From positions 868,001 through 932,000 of the forward strand of contig NZ_CP035928.1 in NCBI RefSeq assembly GCF_004214795.1: a stretch of DNA of 64,000 nucleotides, read 5' to 3'. This document shows, in pieces, positions 54,988 through 64,000 of this stretch (position 1 is its first letter; every line of letters begins with the position of its first letter). The notes beneath the pieces were generated by a model. The model was not told where the DNA came from and ran no database searches. It was given only the letters and a program-made list of their open reading frames with translations. Position numbers and translations under genes: made by a program. This DNA is from Malaciobacter pacificus (GTDB lineage: Bacteria > Campylobacterota > Campylobacteria > Campylobacterales > Arcobacteraceae).

Positions 54988-55269
54988 ATGAAAAGCGCAA
55001 CAGCTAGACACTTATTAGTAGAATCAGAAGATTTATGTTTAGAGTTAAAAGAGAGAATTGCAAATGGTGAAAAATTTGAAGATATTGCAAAAGAGTATTC
55101 AAAATGTCCATCAGGAGCTAATGGTGGAGATTTAGGAAACTTTTTCCAAGGTCAAATGGTACCAGAGTTTGATAAAGTTGTTTTCAATGATGAAATTAAT
55201 GTTGTTCATGGACCAGTTAAAACTCAATTTGGATTCCACTTATTAGAAACTACTTCTAGAAGAGACTAA
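54988..55269 (+). CDS. Parvulin-type peptidyl-prolyl isomerase
   Basis: 93 residues, a stand-alone parvulin. ARHLLVES at the start, CPSGANGGDLGNFFQGQMVPEFDKVVF in the centre and TQFGFHLLETTSR at the end are the complete domain, like E. coli PpiC. No signal peptide, so cytoplasmic. AATAAGGAATTATA precedes the ATG. Its stop overlaps the stop of the convergent zinc-ribbon gene. Confidence 0.93.
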   Translation: MKSATARHLLVESEDLCLELKERIANGEKFEDIAKEYSKCPSGANGGDLGNFFQGQMVPEFDKVVFNDEINVVHGPVKTQFGFHLLETTSRRD

Positions 55270-55616
55270 TCACACTCTTCATCCCAAAGTATAGATATGC
55301 CATACTCTTTGTCTGTTATGGCATATTTAAAATATTCACTACTTCCTGATCTTCCATGAAGTCTTACTTTTATTTGACCATCATTTAGTAGATTTTTTAT
55401 TTCATTTGAGCCAATACTTCGTTTATTGTATCTTAAAAGTGCATTTGAGTATATTCTAAAAGTACAAGTTGAATCTGAAGTAAACACAAACTGTTCACTA
55501 TCATCATACTCTTTTCTAGCATTTTCGCAAGTATAAAGTTTAGCTTTTTTACCTCTTACGACTGTTTTTCGCTCAATTACATCTCCACCACAATAGGGAC
55601 ATTTACCAAGTATCAT
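55266..55616 (-). CDS. Zinc-ribbon protein
   Basis: 116 residues. GKCPYCGGDVIERK near the start supplies one CxxC pair, with TCENARKEY and STCTF giving further Cys, resembling the topoisomerase I C-terminal zinc-ribbon layout. Basic segment KVRLHGRSGSSEYFKYAI near 82-100. Possibly nucleic-acid binding. Its last four bases overlap ppiC's end. AAAGAGGTAGTTTTT precedes the ATG. Confidence 0.7.
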   Translation of the reverse strand: MILGKCPYCGGDVIERKTVVRGKKAKLYTCENARKEYDDSEQFVFTSDSTCTFRIYSNALLRYNKRSIGSNEIKNLLNDGQIKVRLHGRSGSSEYFKYAITDKEYGISILWDEECD

Positions 55617-55689
55617 AAAAACTACCTCTTTTTTTATTAATTATATAGTAGTTCTTTTTATTTTAAAAAAAATATTACGATTTGAAATA

Positions 55690-56328
55690 TTATGGTGCTA
55701 ATCTTTTTCTATCCCATGAATTATCATTTTGTAATTCATACAAAAATCTATCATGAAGCCTATCATCTCCACCTTGCCAGAACTCTATTTTTGTAGGTTT
55801 GATTATATAGCCACCCCAAAAAGAAGGGAAGGGTACTTCTCCATTTGCAAATTTATTTTTCATTTCATCAAATTTTGATTCTAATAAACTTCTTGAACTA
55901 ATTACTTCACTTTGGTGTGAAACCCAAGCTCCTATTTGGCTACCCTTTGGTCTTGATAAAAAATATTTTAGGGATTTTGCAGTGGAAATCTTTTCTATAG
56001 AGCCTTCTATTTTAACTTGTCGCTCTAAAGCTAACCAAGGAAAAAGTGCAGCTGCTTTGGGGTTTTCTTCTATTTGTTTAGCTTTTGTGCTTTTATAATT
56101 TGTAAAAAAAACAAATCCATCTTCATCAAAAGTTTTTAATAAAACAGTTCTTATACTTGGCATCATATCTTTCCCAACTGTACTTAAAGAAAAGGCGTTT
56201 GGCTCAATTAGTTTTGCGTTCATAGCATCATTAAACCAAAGTTCAAACTGTTTAAATGGATTTTTATCTAAATCATCTATTTCAAGATTTCTAGTTGTAT
56301 ATTTTCCTCTAAGCTGTGTTAAATCCAT
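55690..56328 (-). CDS. pdxH: Pyridoxamine 5'-phosphate oxidase
   Basis: 212 residues, starting at the ATG at 56328 with AAGGATTGAAG upstream. PSIRTVLLKTFDEDGFVFFTNYKSTKAKQIEENPKAAALFPW is the FMN-binding core, RPKGSQIGAWVSHQSEVI and the ending WQGGDDRLHDRFLYE, WDRKRLAP are conserved. It oxidises pyridoxine or pyridoxamine phosphate to pyridoxal phosphate, using FMN and O2. Confidence 0.95.
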   Translation of the reverse strand: MDLTQLRGKYTTRNLEIDDLDKNPFKQFELWFNDAMNAKLIEPNAFSLSTVGKDMMPSIRTVLLKTFDEDGFVFFTNYKSTKAKQIEENPKAAALFPWLALERQVKIEGSIEKISTAKSLKYFLSRPKGSQIGAWVSHQSEVISSRSLLESKFDEMKNKFANGEVPFPSFWGGYIIKPTKIEFWQGGDDRLHDRFLYELQNDNSWDRKRLAP

Positions 56329-56379
56329 CTTCAATCCTTATTTTTACTATCAGTATATTCTAGCAAAATAAGGATTATT

Positions 56380-58062
56380 TCATTCCTCGAAAATGTCAAA
56401 TAATATAGTTTTTAAATCCTCTTTCATTTGCTTATTTAAACTCTTTTCATTAGAGTATAAATAAAATGGAACAGTATTTCTCATGGAGTGTTTAAGTCTT
56501 TTTCGTAAAGTTGAAATTTCATCTAAATTTATTAGCTCATATCCATCATACAATAAAAACTCTTTTTCAATACCTAGTTTAAATGAAACAGTTTGATAAG
56601 CAAAAAATGTATCATCAATACTACTTTCCCACTTTTTTATAAAATTATCAAGTTTACTTTCTAGTTTTTTTAATCTATTAGAGGTTATATAACCAAAGCT
56701 TTCCCTAAATTTATATCTCTCAATTGTACTAAACTCTAAAACTTTATAGAATTCATTTAAATTCTTCCAAGGACTTCTAAATCTTCTTTTACCAAATAGT
56801 ACCTCTTCAAAACAGTACATATATTTGATATCTTGTGATGTTAAACTCTCTTTATCTTTTATCTCAAAATATTCATTTTTAAACAAAGAAATAAGCCAGT
56901 TTTCATCTAACATAGAAATAGTATCTAACTCTTTTTGTTTATTTTCATTTTGAAAATCCCAAAGCATTGAGATGTTTTGTGAGATTTTTTCTTTTAAAAG
57001 TTGGTCATCAAAATATTTTGATGATAGATATTGAACAACATTTTCCAAAAGAGTGTCTGTTTTTGCAATACCATGGTTAAATATTACTTTTTTATAAAGA
57101 TTAAATCTCATCTCTAACATATGTTCAATATCGATTAAACTCATATCAAAGAAACTTAATAAATATTTATCCTCTTTTTTAACTAAAACTGATTGTTTTG
57201 TAATTCTAATATGGTCATTTGGTCCTGTAATATAACCACTTGCAAGCATATCTCTGTTTATATAATCTAATCTATCAGCATCAACTGTACTATCTATGAA
57301 ACTATGTAATACTTTAAAATCAAAACCTTTATAGCTTTGCTCTTCTAAAATCATTATTGCTAACTCTTTTATCAGCTTTAAAAATTCTATATCTTCATCT
57401 TTTTTAAATAAATCATATAGCTCATACTCAAAAAGTAGTTTTAGATACTCCTTACCTATTGCTTCATGAAGTACATTTTTATCATTATTTGTAATTTTGT
57501 TATAAATCTCTAAAAAATGTATCTCTTTTTGACATAATTGCTTTTTCTTCTCATCTTTTGCTTTTATTTGTTGATACACTTTTTTTAAAGCATTTTCAAC
57601 TTGGTGTGAAAAAGGAAGATGTCCAACATCATGTAATAATCCAACAATTCTTATTGTTTGCAAAAATATAGTGTAAACAACTCTTTGGGATTTAGATTTT
57701 GTAGGAATTGTAAATTGATATAAAGCTTTATTGTCAAAATACTCCATATCATCTAAATTTATATCTATGTTTTTCTCTTCAATAAGTTTTTTTAAAACTT
57801 TTTTTAAAGATTTTAAAAAATCATTTTTAGTAGATTTATCTGCATTTAGTAAGGCATTTTTAAACATAAATGAAGCTAAGTGCATAGTTCCTAAACTATG
57901 AATAAATCTTTTTGTTGTAATTGATGGGTATGAAAAATATGCTAAAGCATTTTGTGTGATAAATTGAAGTCTATTTACAATCTTTGTTTGAAGTATTTTA
58001 TCTTCTAATTTTGTGTACTCAATATGATTGTAAATAGTATCGTTTATAAGTCTATTTTGTAT
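56380..58062 (-). CDS. HD-domain phosphohydrolase with apparent ATA start
   Basis: 560 residues if it starts on ATA at 58062-58060. The first ATG, at 57885, would discard the metal-binding His in KRFIHSLGTMHLA, whose partners are LLHDVGHLPFSH and DADRLDYINRDM further on; the coding frame therefore must begin upstream. No ATG, GTG or TTG is available there, but GGAG lies six bases before ATA, overlapping the phoH stop at 58072. The HD layout resembles the dGTPase/SAMHD1-like group; the substrate is likely a nucleotide but is unproven. Translation is probably coupled to phoH. Confidence 0.8.
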   Translation of the reverse strand: MQNRLINDTIYNHIEYTKLEDKILQTKIVNRLQFITQNALAYFSYPSITTKRFIHSLGTMHLASFMFKNALLNADKSTKNDFLKSLKKVLKKLIEEKNIDINLDDMEYFDNKALYQFTIPTKSKSQRVVYTIFLQTIRIVGLLHDVGHLPFSHQVENALKKVYQQIKAKDEKKKQLCQKEIHFLEIYNKITNNDKNVLHEAIGKEYLKLLFEYELYDLFKKDEDIEFLKLIKELAIMILEEQSYKGFDFKVLHSFIDSTVDADRLDYINRDMLASGYITGPNDHIRITKQSVLVKKEDKYLLSFFDMSLIDIEHMLEMRFNLYKKVIFNHGIAKTDTLLENVVQYLSSKYFDDQLLKEKISQNISMLWDFQNENKQKELDTISMLDENWLISLFKNEYFEIKDKESLTSQDIKYMYCFEEVLFGKRRFRSPWKNLNEFYKVLEFSTIERYKFRESFGYITSNRLKKLESKLDNFIKKWESSIDDTFFAYQTVSFKLGIEKEFLLYDGYELINLDEISTLRKRLKHSMRNTVPFYLYSNEKSLNKQMKEDLKTILFDIFEE

Positions 58063-58071
58063 AGTTTTCTC

Positions 58072-59448
58072 CTAATCTTTTCTTTTTTCAAATATTCTTT
58101 CTGTAAATTGTGCAAACTTACCTCTTACAGCTTTTTCAAGCTCAATAGCAAACATCTTTAATTCAGGATGTTCATAGTTTGTTTGTTTAAGTAAAGTTGT
58201 TAATCCATTATTATATTTATTTAAATATAAGTTATCAATTTGTCTATTTGAACCAATTACTATTGCCATACAACTTTCATCTAGCCTTGAAAGAATTAAC
58301 TGGGTTGTTTTTTCACTGCTATTTTGCCACTCATCCATTATTACAATTGAACTAGATAGAGTTCTACCTCTTGCTTCTCCTGGCCATAAAGTTTCAATAC
58401 AGTATCTTGATTTTAGCTCATCAATTTTAGATTCAATTGATTCTTGATTTTCTCTATTTTCACTTTTTTTGAGATGTTTTTTAGCAATAAACTCTAAAGT
58501 ATCATGCAAAGCCATATTATAAATTCTAAACTTTTCATCATTTCCAGCTAAATAACCTACATCTGCACCTTTATCAAGTGACTCAACTGAGTTTCTTACA
58601 TAAACAATTTTATCATAAAGCCCAAGGTCAATTAGTCTCATAGCACTTACAATAGACATTAAAGTTTTTCCACTTCCTGCTTTTGCATCAATTACAAGTA
58701 AGTCATACATATTAGATAGTATTGCTTTTGTAAATAGTTTTTGCTTTAAATTTACAGGTTTTACATTTAGTGCTTTAAAATCATTCTCTTTTAATACATC
58801 AACTCTTTGGTCATGAATTATTGCATATTCTACATTTCCATCATTACTTTGAAATGAATATGCAAAGTTTTGGTATTCATATTCTAAGTCTATACTTTTT
58901 ATATCTTTATTTTCTAAACTATTAAACATAGATGAGTCTAATTCATACTCTTTTACAAAATTAAACTTTGGAACTGTTGATTTATCATCATGTAAAGTTT
59001 CTGCTTTTATACCTTTAAATAGTGCAAATGTTCTTGCATAAACATCAAGTGATAAAAAAATAGTTTGACAACCTTTATAATAATCCCTAGCAACACTAGC
59101 AACTTCAATTATTCTTTTGTCATTTGATTCAGATATATGAATTTGCTCAATTTGTGTTTCATAACTATCTTTGCTAATAATATCAAGATTTATTTCATCA
59201 TTGTAAAGCTTAACAACCTTGAAACCTAATTTATAATCTACCTCTTTTATTTTCATCTTTGCTAGAAGTCTTGCAAACTCTCTTGAATAGTATCCTAGTT
59301 CACTTGAAAGCTTTTTTTTATCCTCTAATTCAAGTAATACTGTTTCAGGAATAACAATATGGTTAGTTTTATTGTCTGATATTCTATTTAGATTTTGAAG
59401 ATTTTGTAAGATGATATTTGTATCTATAACATAAACTTTTTCTTTCAT
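58072..59448 (-). CDS. PhoH-family ATPase with N-terminal PIN domain
   Basis: 458 residues from MKEKVYVIDTN at 59448; a GTG 15 bp earlier is an alternative and neither has a strong ribosome site. The PIN nuclease-like domain covers about 1-140 (VIDTNIIL, PETVLLELEDKK, and acidic residues after). The PhoH ATPase follows, with Walker A DAKAGSGKTL near 255 and VIMDEWQNSS near 375. Proteins of this PIN-PhoH type (called PhoH2 or YlaK) are proposed RNA helicase/nucleases. Its stop overlaps the ribosome site of the HD gene. Confidence 0.9.
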   Translation of the reverse strand: MKEKVYVIDTNIILQNLQNLNRISDNKTNHIVIPETVLLELEDKKKLSSELGYYSREFARLLAKMKIKEVDYKLGFKVVKLYNDEINLDIISKDSYETQIEQIHISESNDKRIIEVASVARDYYKGCQTIFLSLDVYARTFALFKGIKAETLHDDKSTVPKFNFVKEYELDSSMFNSLENKDIKSIDLEYEYQNFAYSFQSNDGNVEYAIIHDQRVDVLKENDFKALNVKPVNLKQKLFTKAILSNMYDLLVIDAKAGSGKTLMSIVSAMRLIDLGLYDKIVYVRNSVESLDKGADVGYLAGNDEKFRIYNMALHDTLEFIAKKHLKKSENRENQESIESKIDELKSRYCIETLWPGEARGRTLSSSIVIMDEWQNSSEKTTQLILSRLDESCMAIVIGSNRQIDNLYLNKYNNGLTTLLKQTNYEHPELKMFAIELEKAVRGKFAQFTERIFEKRKD

Positions 59449-59592
59449 ACTTAATTTTAACACTTTTAAACATCAAAATAGTTACAGTTGTGTAAAAATT
59501 ATGTCAAATTTATATAAAAAATATTTACTTATGATTGCAATAGTGAATTTTTTTTGATATTCTTATAGTAAAATAATAAAAAAAGGTTTTCT

Positions 59593-61233
59593 TTGAAAAG
59601 TGAAGATAGTATTGATGATTTGAAAAAACAAATTGCATTGTTAAAAAATGAGAATTATAAATTAAATCAATATAAATCTGCAATAGAAGAGAGCAATATT
59701 GTATCCATAGGTGATTTAAAAGGGAATATAGTTTATGTCAATGAAAAGTTCTGCGATTGTACTTTATATTCAAAGGAAGAGGTTTTAAATCAACCCCATA
59801 GTATTTTAAAAGGAGATACTCCAAAAGAGGTTTTTGCCCAAATGTGGGAAACTATACAAAATAAACAAACTTGGCATGGAGTATTAAAAAATAAAAGAAA
59901 AAATGGGGATTTTTACTATATAAATGTAACAATAAAACCTATCTTAGATTTAAATGGTGAGCTATTAGAATATATTGCCATCAGACATGAAATTACTGAT
60001 TTAGTCAATAAATCAGAAGAGTTAGAAAAAAATTTAAGGTGTGATTTTTTAACAAATGAAGGGAATAGATTTAAACTTTTAGAGGATATTCAAAAATCAC
60101 ATAAACCAGCTTTAGCTCTATTTGATATTAATAAATTTGGTGAGTTAAATGATTTTTATGGCCATGAAATAGGTGATGAGGTTTTAAAAACTGTTTCAAG
60201 TTTTTTTAGAGCACTTATTCCTTCAAACTATTTTTTATATAGAATCTATTCAGATGAATTTGCGATATTAGCTGATGGGATTGAAAAAGATGAGTTTATA
60301 CAAGTAGTTAAAACAATAAATGACAAAATATCTTCTTCACCTATAATTATTAGAAAAAAAGAGTTATATATTCAAACTACATATAGTATTTCATTTGAAG
60401 ATAAATCAATTATAAAAAAAACAGCTAATATGATAAAGAAATATGTAAAAATTGATAAAAGTTCAAATATTTATGATAAAAGACTTGGATTAGAAAAAAT
60501 TTATGAAAAAAACGTTTTATGGACTTTAAAACTCAAAAAAGCCCTTGATAATAATAAAATTGTACCTTTCTTTCAAGCAATTTATAATATGAGAACTCAA
60601 AAAATAGAGAAATATGAAGTTTTAGTTAGACTTATAAATGAAGAGAATATTCCAATTTCACCTTACTATTTTTTAGATATTGCAAAAAGATCAAAACAGT
60701 ATATAAAATTGACAAAAACAGTAGTTGAAAAATCATTTGAATATTTTCAAGACAAAAACTATGAGTTTTCAGTAAACCTTACTATTGAAGATATAATTAA
60801 TGAAAATGTTGCAAATTATATAATTGAAAAAATAAAAGAGTATAACATTGGTTCAAAAGTCATTTTTGAAATAGTTGAATCTGAAGGTATTAATAATTTT
60901 GAAGAGGCTAATGATTTTATTGATAAAGTTAAATCCCTTGGAGCTAAAGTTGCAATTGATGATTTTGGTTCTGGTTATTCAAATTTTAATTATCTAATTA
61001 AATTAAAAGCAGATTTTATAAAAATTGATGGCTCTTTAATAAATGATATACACATAAATAAAAATAATAAAGCTATTGTTGAAACAATATTAGATTTTGC
61101 TAAAAAACAAAAATTTAAGACAATTGCAGAGTTTGTATCTTCACAAGAGATTTATGATGAAGTAAAAAGTTTAGCTTTTGATTATGCCCAAGGTTACTTA
61201 ATAGGCGAACCTAAAAAAGAGATAATTACTTAG
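59593..61233 (+). CDS. PAS-GGDEF(degenerate)-EAL phosphodiesterase
   Basis: 546 residues from TTG, with AAAAAAAGG upstream. A short coiled coil, then PAS with NIVYVNEKFCDCTLYSKEEVLNQPHSIL (about 25-145). A GGDEF domain follows with the loop RIYSDEF, YSDEF instead of GGDEF, so it is presumed inactive but may bind GTP. The EAL domain has KYEVLVRL, NLTIEDI, EIVESE, AIDDFGSGYSNF, FIKIDGSLI, AEFV and QGYLIGEP, complete for c-di-GMP hydrolysis. No membrane helix; probably cytoplasmic sensing through PAS. Confidence 0.88.
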   Translation: MKSEDSIDDLKKQIALLKNENYKLNQYKSAIEESNIVSIGDLKGNIVYVNEKFCDCTLYSKEEVLNQPHSILKGDTPKEVFAQMWETIQNKQTWHGVLKNKRKNGDFYYINVTIKPILDLNGELLEYIAIRHEITDLVNKSEELEKNLRCDFLTNEGNRFKLLEDIQKSHKPALALFDINKFGELNDFYGHEIGDEVLKTVSSFFRALIPSNYFLYRIYSDEFAILADGIEKDEFIQVVKTINDKISSSPIIIRKKELYIQTTYSISFEDKSIIKKTANMIKKYVKIDKSSNIYDKRLGLEKIYEKNVLWTLKLKKALDNNKIVPFFQAIYNMRTQKIEKYEVLVRLINEENIPISPYYFLDIAKRSKQYIKLTKTVVEKSFEYFQDKNYEFSVNLTIEDIINENVANYIIEKIKEYNIGSKVIFEIVESEGINNFEEANDFIDKVKSLGAKVAIDDFGSGYSNFNYLIKLKADFIKIDGSLINDIHINKNNKAIVETILDFAKKQKFKTIAEFVSSQEIYDEVKSLAFDYAQGYLIGEPKKEIIT

Positions 61234-61248
61234 GAGTAAACTCCTAAG
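61229..61248. terminator. Bidirectional hairpin between EAL and reductase genes
   Basis: CTTAGGAG / CTCCTAAG with a TAAA loop spans the two convergent stop codons. Confidence 0.65.
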
Positions 61249-61753
61249 CTCTTGCTAATTTAATTAATTGTTTAATCATATCTTCTGCTGACTCTTCATT
61301 TAATTGTTTTTCATATGTTGTTAAAATCTCTCTAGCAAGTATATTTGCACCTAAGTGTTGATACATAATTCTCATAGCTTGAAGACCTTTTGCCCCACCA
61401 CCTCCTGAGTGTGTTGCTAAAAGTACAATTTTATGATTAAATGCATCTCTCCAATCTTTTGTTGCTCTTGAAGTCCATGCCATAGCATTGTTTAAAACTG
61501 GAGGCATAACTCCGTTGTATTCAGGTGCCACAACAATAAAAGAGTTTAATGATAAAATCTTTTGTGCTAAATCTAATGCAACTTCTGGAATCCCATTGTT
61601 TTCCTCTTCAACTGTACTATATAATGGTAAATTTAAATCTACTAAATTAATTAATTCTACACAATCACAATGTTTTTTTGCAATTTCTTCAAGTTTTTTC
61701 CCTAATTTTAGGTTATTATTTGAACTTGCAACTAAAATACCTATTTTTGCCAT
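61244..61753 (-). CDS. NAD(P)H-dependent FMN reductase
   Basis: 169 residues with the flavodoxin-like fold. GILVASSNNNLKLGKKLE near the start binds the FMN phosphate and VVAPEYNGVMPPVLNNAMAW near 75-95 contains the family PEYNG motif. It reduces flavins, quinones or azo compounds with NAD(P)H. Physiological substrate unknown. GAAGGAATAAGAATT precedes the ATG. Confidence 0.9.
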   Translation of the reverse strand: MAKIGILVASSNNNLKLGKKLEEIAKKHCDCVELINLVDLNLPLYSTVEEENNGIPEVALDLAQKILSLNSFIVVAPEYNGVMPPVLNNAMAWTSRATKDWRDAFNHKIVLLATHSGGGGAKGLQAMRIMYQHLGANILAREILTTYEKQLNEESAEDMIKQLIKLARA

Positions 61754-61865
61754 AATTCTTATTCCTTCTAAAAAATGATAAATAAGACAAATTATATCTT
61801 TTTTTTGATTTATGTTATATAATTAGAAATAATAAATTTTTGACAAGTATTAAATTTTAATAGGC

Positions 61866-61871
61866 TATAAT
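61866..61871 (+). promoter_or_regulatory. -10 element of the Cache kinase gene
   Basis: TATAAT, 32 bp before the ATG at 61904, with GAGGGAAAGTAGG between. Confidence 0.5.
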
Positions 61872-61903
61872 AACTTCTTAAATAGAGGGAAAGTAGGTGA
61901 ATT

Positions 61904-63796
61904 ATGATTCAAAGTAAAGAAAAACAGTTATTAAATATAATTAGATTTACACCTGCCATAATTGTTTTGATTTTATCTATCTTTATGGTTTTATTTTTAT
62001 ACTTTGAAAAGAAAAGAACTTTTCATGAAGAAAAAAAGAGTATAGAAGAACAATTTATAAATGAAAATAAAGAGATTATTAAAGATGAAGTGAATAGGGT
62101 TTATACTTTTATTAAACATCTGCAAGAAACTACAGAAAATGAACTTAAAAAAAATGTAAAAGAAAGGGTATATGAAGCCCACTCATTAGCTACTAATATT
62201 TATGAAAAAAATAAGAATACAAAAACAAAAGAAGAGATTTTTGAGTTAATAAAAACAGCTTTAAGTGGTATTAGGTATAACAATGGCCGAGGTTACTTTT
62301 TTATGGATGATATTTATGGAAATAAATTAGTTCATCCAATTGATACATCAATAGAAGGTAAAAATATGCTTAATTTTACAGATGTAAAAGGTTATAAGCT
62401 ATTTGAAACAATTGTTGATACCATAAAACAAAAGAGTGAAAGGTTTGATGAATATTATTGGTACAAACCTAATACAAATAAAGAGATTGGAAGAAAAATC
62501 TCTTTTTATAAATATTTTGAACCATTAAATATGGCTATTGGTACAGGTGAATATTTTGATGAGTTTGAAAAAGAGATTCAAAAGAAAGCTTTAGAGTATA
62601 TAAATCTTATTCGCTTTGGTAAAGCAGGATACATATTTGTAATAAGTTACGATGGTGTTTATCTATCTCATATAAGAAAAAACTATTTAGGTAAACACTA
62701 TTTAGAAAATAATGATATAAAAAATATTGCAAAAGTTATAGAAGATGCTATTAAAATTGCAAAAGATGGTGAAGGATACTACTCTTATATTCAAAATAAG
62801 AAGCCAGATACAAATGAACCAACACATAAAATTAGTTTTATAAAAGGTTTAAGTAATTGGAATTGGATGATAGGTAGTGGGTTTTATGAAGATGATGTTA
62901 TCTCACGTATTGAAGATAGAAAAAGAAAAATTGATGAAAAGTTTGAAGAGTATATTCAAAATATTTTGATTATTAGTTTTGTGATAATGATTATCTTATT
63001 ATTTATTTCAAAATATGTAACAAACTTTTTAGAGCAGAAATTCAGACAATATAAACAAGAATTAAGTAAAAAACAAACAATTTTACATCAACAATCTAAA
63101 ATGGCATCTATGGGTGAAATGATTGGTAATATTGCTCATCAATGGAGACAACCTTTATCAACAATTACAACTGCAGCTACAGGTATGAAACTGCAAAAAG
63201 AGTTTGGCGAGTTTAATGATGAAATATTTTATGATTCAGTTGACAAAATTAATGCTTCTGCTCAGCATTTATCAAAAACTATTGATGATTTTAGAAACTT
63301 TTTTAGTCCAAATAAAACAAAAACACAATTTGATTTGAAAAACACTTTTTCAACGGCATTAGATTTGATATCTGCACAATTTAATGCTAAAGAGATTAAA
63401 ATTATAAAGCATATTGAAAACATTCAATTAAATACATATGAAAATGAATTAATACAAGCTTTAATCAATATTTTAAATAATGCAAGAGATGAACTTATAA
63501 AATTACCCAATAGTATAGAGAGATTAATTTTTATTGATACATATATTGAAGATGGGAATGTGATAATAGAGATTAAAGATAGTGCAGGGGGAGTGCCTTC
63601 AGATATCATAGATAGAATATTTGAACCATACTTTACTACAAAACATAAAAGCAATGGAACAGGTATTGGTCTTTATATGACTGAGGAAATATTAGTTAAG
63701 CATTTAAAAGCTGATATAGAAGTTTATAATCAAAAATATAAATATAATGATAAGTCTTATAAAGGTGCTGTATTTAAAATTACTATTCCTCAGTAG
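61904..63796 (+). CDS. Cache-domain sensor histidine kinase
   Basis: 630 residues. Two membrane helices (about 16-34 and 350-367) enclose a large periplasmic region with two successive Cache units: GRGYFFMDDIYGNKLVHP to MAIGTGEYFDEF, and GKAGYIFVISYDGVYLSH to NWMIGSGFYEDDV. The kinase core has IAHQWRQPLST with His near 409, then DSAGGVP and GTGIGLYMTEEI. A small-molecule receptor is implied by the paired Cache units, ligand unknown. No regulator gene is next to it within the window, so it may be an orphan or its partner may lie outside. Confidence 0.91.
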   Translation: MIQSKEKQLLNIIRFTPAIIVLILSIFMVLFLYFEKKRTFHEEKKSIEEQFINENKEIIKDEVNRVYTFIKHLQETTENELKKNVKERVYEAHSLATNIYEKNKNTKTKEEIFELIKTALSGIRYNNGRGYFFMDDIYGNKLVHPIDTSIEGKNMLNFTDVKGYKLFETIVDTIKQKSERFDEYYWYKPNTNKEIGRKISFYKYFEPLNMAIGTGEYFDEFEKEIQKKALEYINLIRFGKAGYIFVISYDGVYLSHIRKNYLGKHYLENNDIKNIAKVIEDAIKIAKDGEGYYSYIQNKKPDTNEPTHKISFIKGLSNWNWMIGSGFYEDDVISRIEDRKRKIDEKFEEYIQNILIISFVIMIILLFISKYVTNFLEQKFRQYKQELSKKQTILHQQSKMASMGEMIGNIAHQWRQPLSTITTAATGMKLQKEFGEFNDEIFYDSVDKINASAQHLSKTIDDFRNFFSPNKTKTQFDLKNTFSTALDLISAQFNAKEIKIIKHIENIQLNTYENELIQALINILNNARDELIKLPNSIERLIFIDTYIEDGNVIIEIKDSAGGVPSDIIDRIFEPYFTTKHKSNGTGIGLYMTEEILVKHLKADIEVYNQKYKYNDKSYKGAVFKITIPQ

Positions 63797-63899
63797 TAAT
63801 TTTAAAATAGTTGCATATGAAAATGTATTTTAATTTAAAATTTGTATATTGAAAAATGATAGTTGAAGTTACTAAGAAAAAGTTATTGTAAAAAAAACA

Positions 63900-63986
63900 T
63901 GGTGCGAATGGTGAGAATCGAACTCACACTCCGAAACCGGAATGGGATTTTAAGTCCCACGCGTCTACCTATTCCGCCACACTCGC
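63900..63986 (-). tRNA. tRNA-Leu (anticodon UAA)
   Basis: 87 nt including an encoded CCA (63900-63902). The acceptor stem pairs GCGAGTG with CATTCGC (one G-T pair), discriminator A. The anticodon stem-loop GGGACTTAAAATCCC places TAA at the anticodon. The TTCGATTC T-loop and a long variable arm, as in class II tRNAs, fit leucine. Confidence 0.95.
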
Positions 63987-64000
63987 ACATGTGTAAAAAA

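Noticed and set aside
1-64000. CRISPR arrays or prophage
   Set aside because: No regularly spaced repeats and no phage structural, integrase or lysis genes were seen; the only mobile element is the IS at 35507-37070.

Overview
The window is very AT-rich. Its gene content points to a Campylobacterota (epsilonproteobacterial) genome of the Arcobacter group: a CiaB homologue whose DNA resembles the known Arcobacter ciaB, a 115-kDa-class NAD-glutamate dehydrogenase, TAXI-type TRAP transport, and many two-component and c-di-GMP proteins. This assignment is inference from content and composition, not a database result. Genes start mostly on ATG with AAGGA-type ribosome sites; TTG starts occur at 11584, 34708, 52505 and 59593, and two genes appear to start on ATA.

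Layout. 1-5.5 kb: organic-acid and amino-acid transport (end of a TAXI binding protein, fused TRAP permease, LUD protein, AEC carrier, AGCS symporter). 5.5-7.3 kb: a two-component pair. 7.3-7.6 kb: the decayed remains of an M20 amidohydrolase. 7.7-11.2 kb: aspartase overlapping a single-domain asparaginase, ferritin and Mn-dependent pyrophosphatase. 11.6-20.9 kb: a diguanylate cyclase, agmatinase-family protein, YbaK, NAD-glutamate dehydrogenase, an orphan response regulator and a truncated globin. 21-24.8 kb: a LetAB-like lipid-transport operon with LetA split in two and a seven-MCE-domain LetB. 25-32 kb: ankyrin protein, a divergent kinase/regulator pair, and two surface or periplasmic proteins with Lcl/DUF1566 domains. 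32-34 kb: ciaB.

34-42.7 kb is the accessory part. It holds an unknown pair of basic membrane proteins, the second cut by a complete IS4-family element with a 7-bp target duplication, then a MNT/HEPN toxin-antitoxin pair, and a type III restriction-modification operon with a small divergent HTH gene and two palindromic operator-like sites between them.

42.8-64 kb returns to core genes: htpG, DUF4197, the 5-oxoprolinase operon pxpABC, a degenerate-GGDEF/EAL pair, a DedA protein, a NIT-GAF-PAS-GGDEF cyclase, parvulin, pdxH, an HD phosphohydrolase coupled to PhoH, a PAS-GGDEF-EAL protein, an FMN reductase, a Cache histidine kinase and tRNA-Leu(UAA).

Nitrogen and amino-acid catabolism form a theme: asparagine to aspartate to fumarate, glutamate to 2-oxoglutarate, 5-oxoproline to glutamate, and agmatine/arginine-type hydrolysis, with an AGCS-type importer. 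Signalling is dense: three histidine kinases, three response regulators and five c-di-GMP-related proteins. The observations most worth a second look are the two ATA-start genes, the frame-restoring IS insertion, and the operator pair of the restriction-modification locus. No CRISPR array, rRNA or reverse transcriptase was seen.
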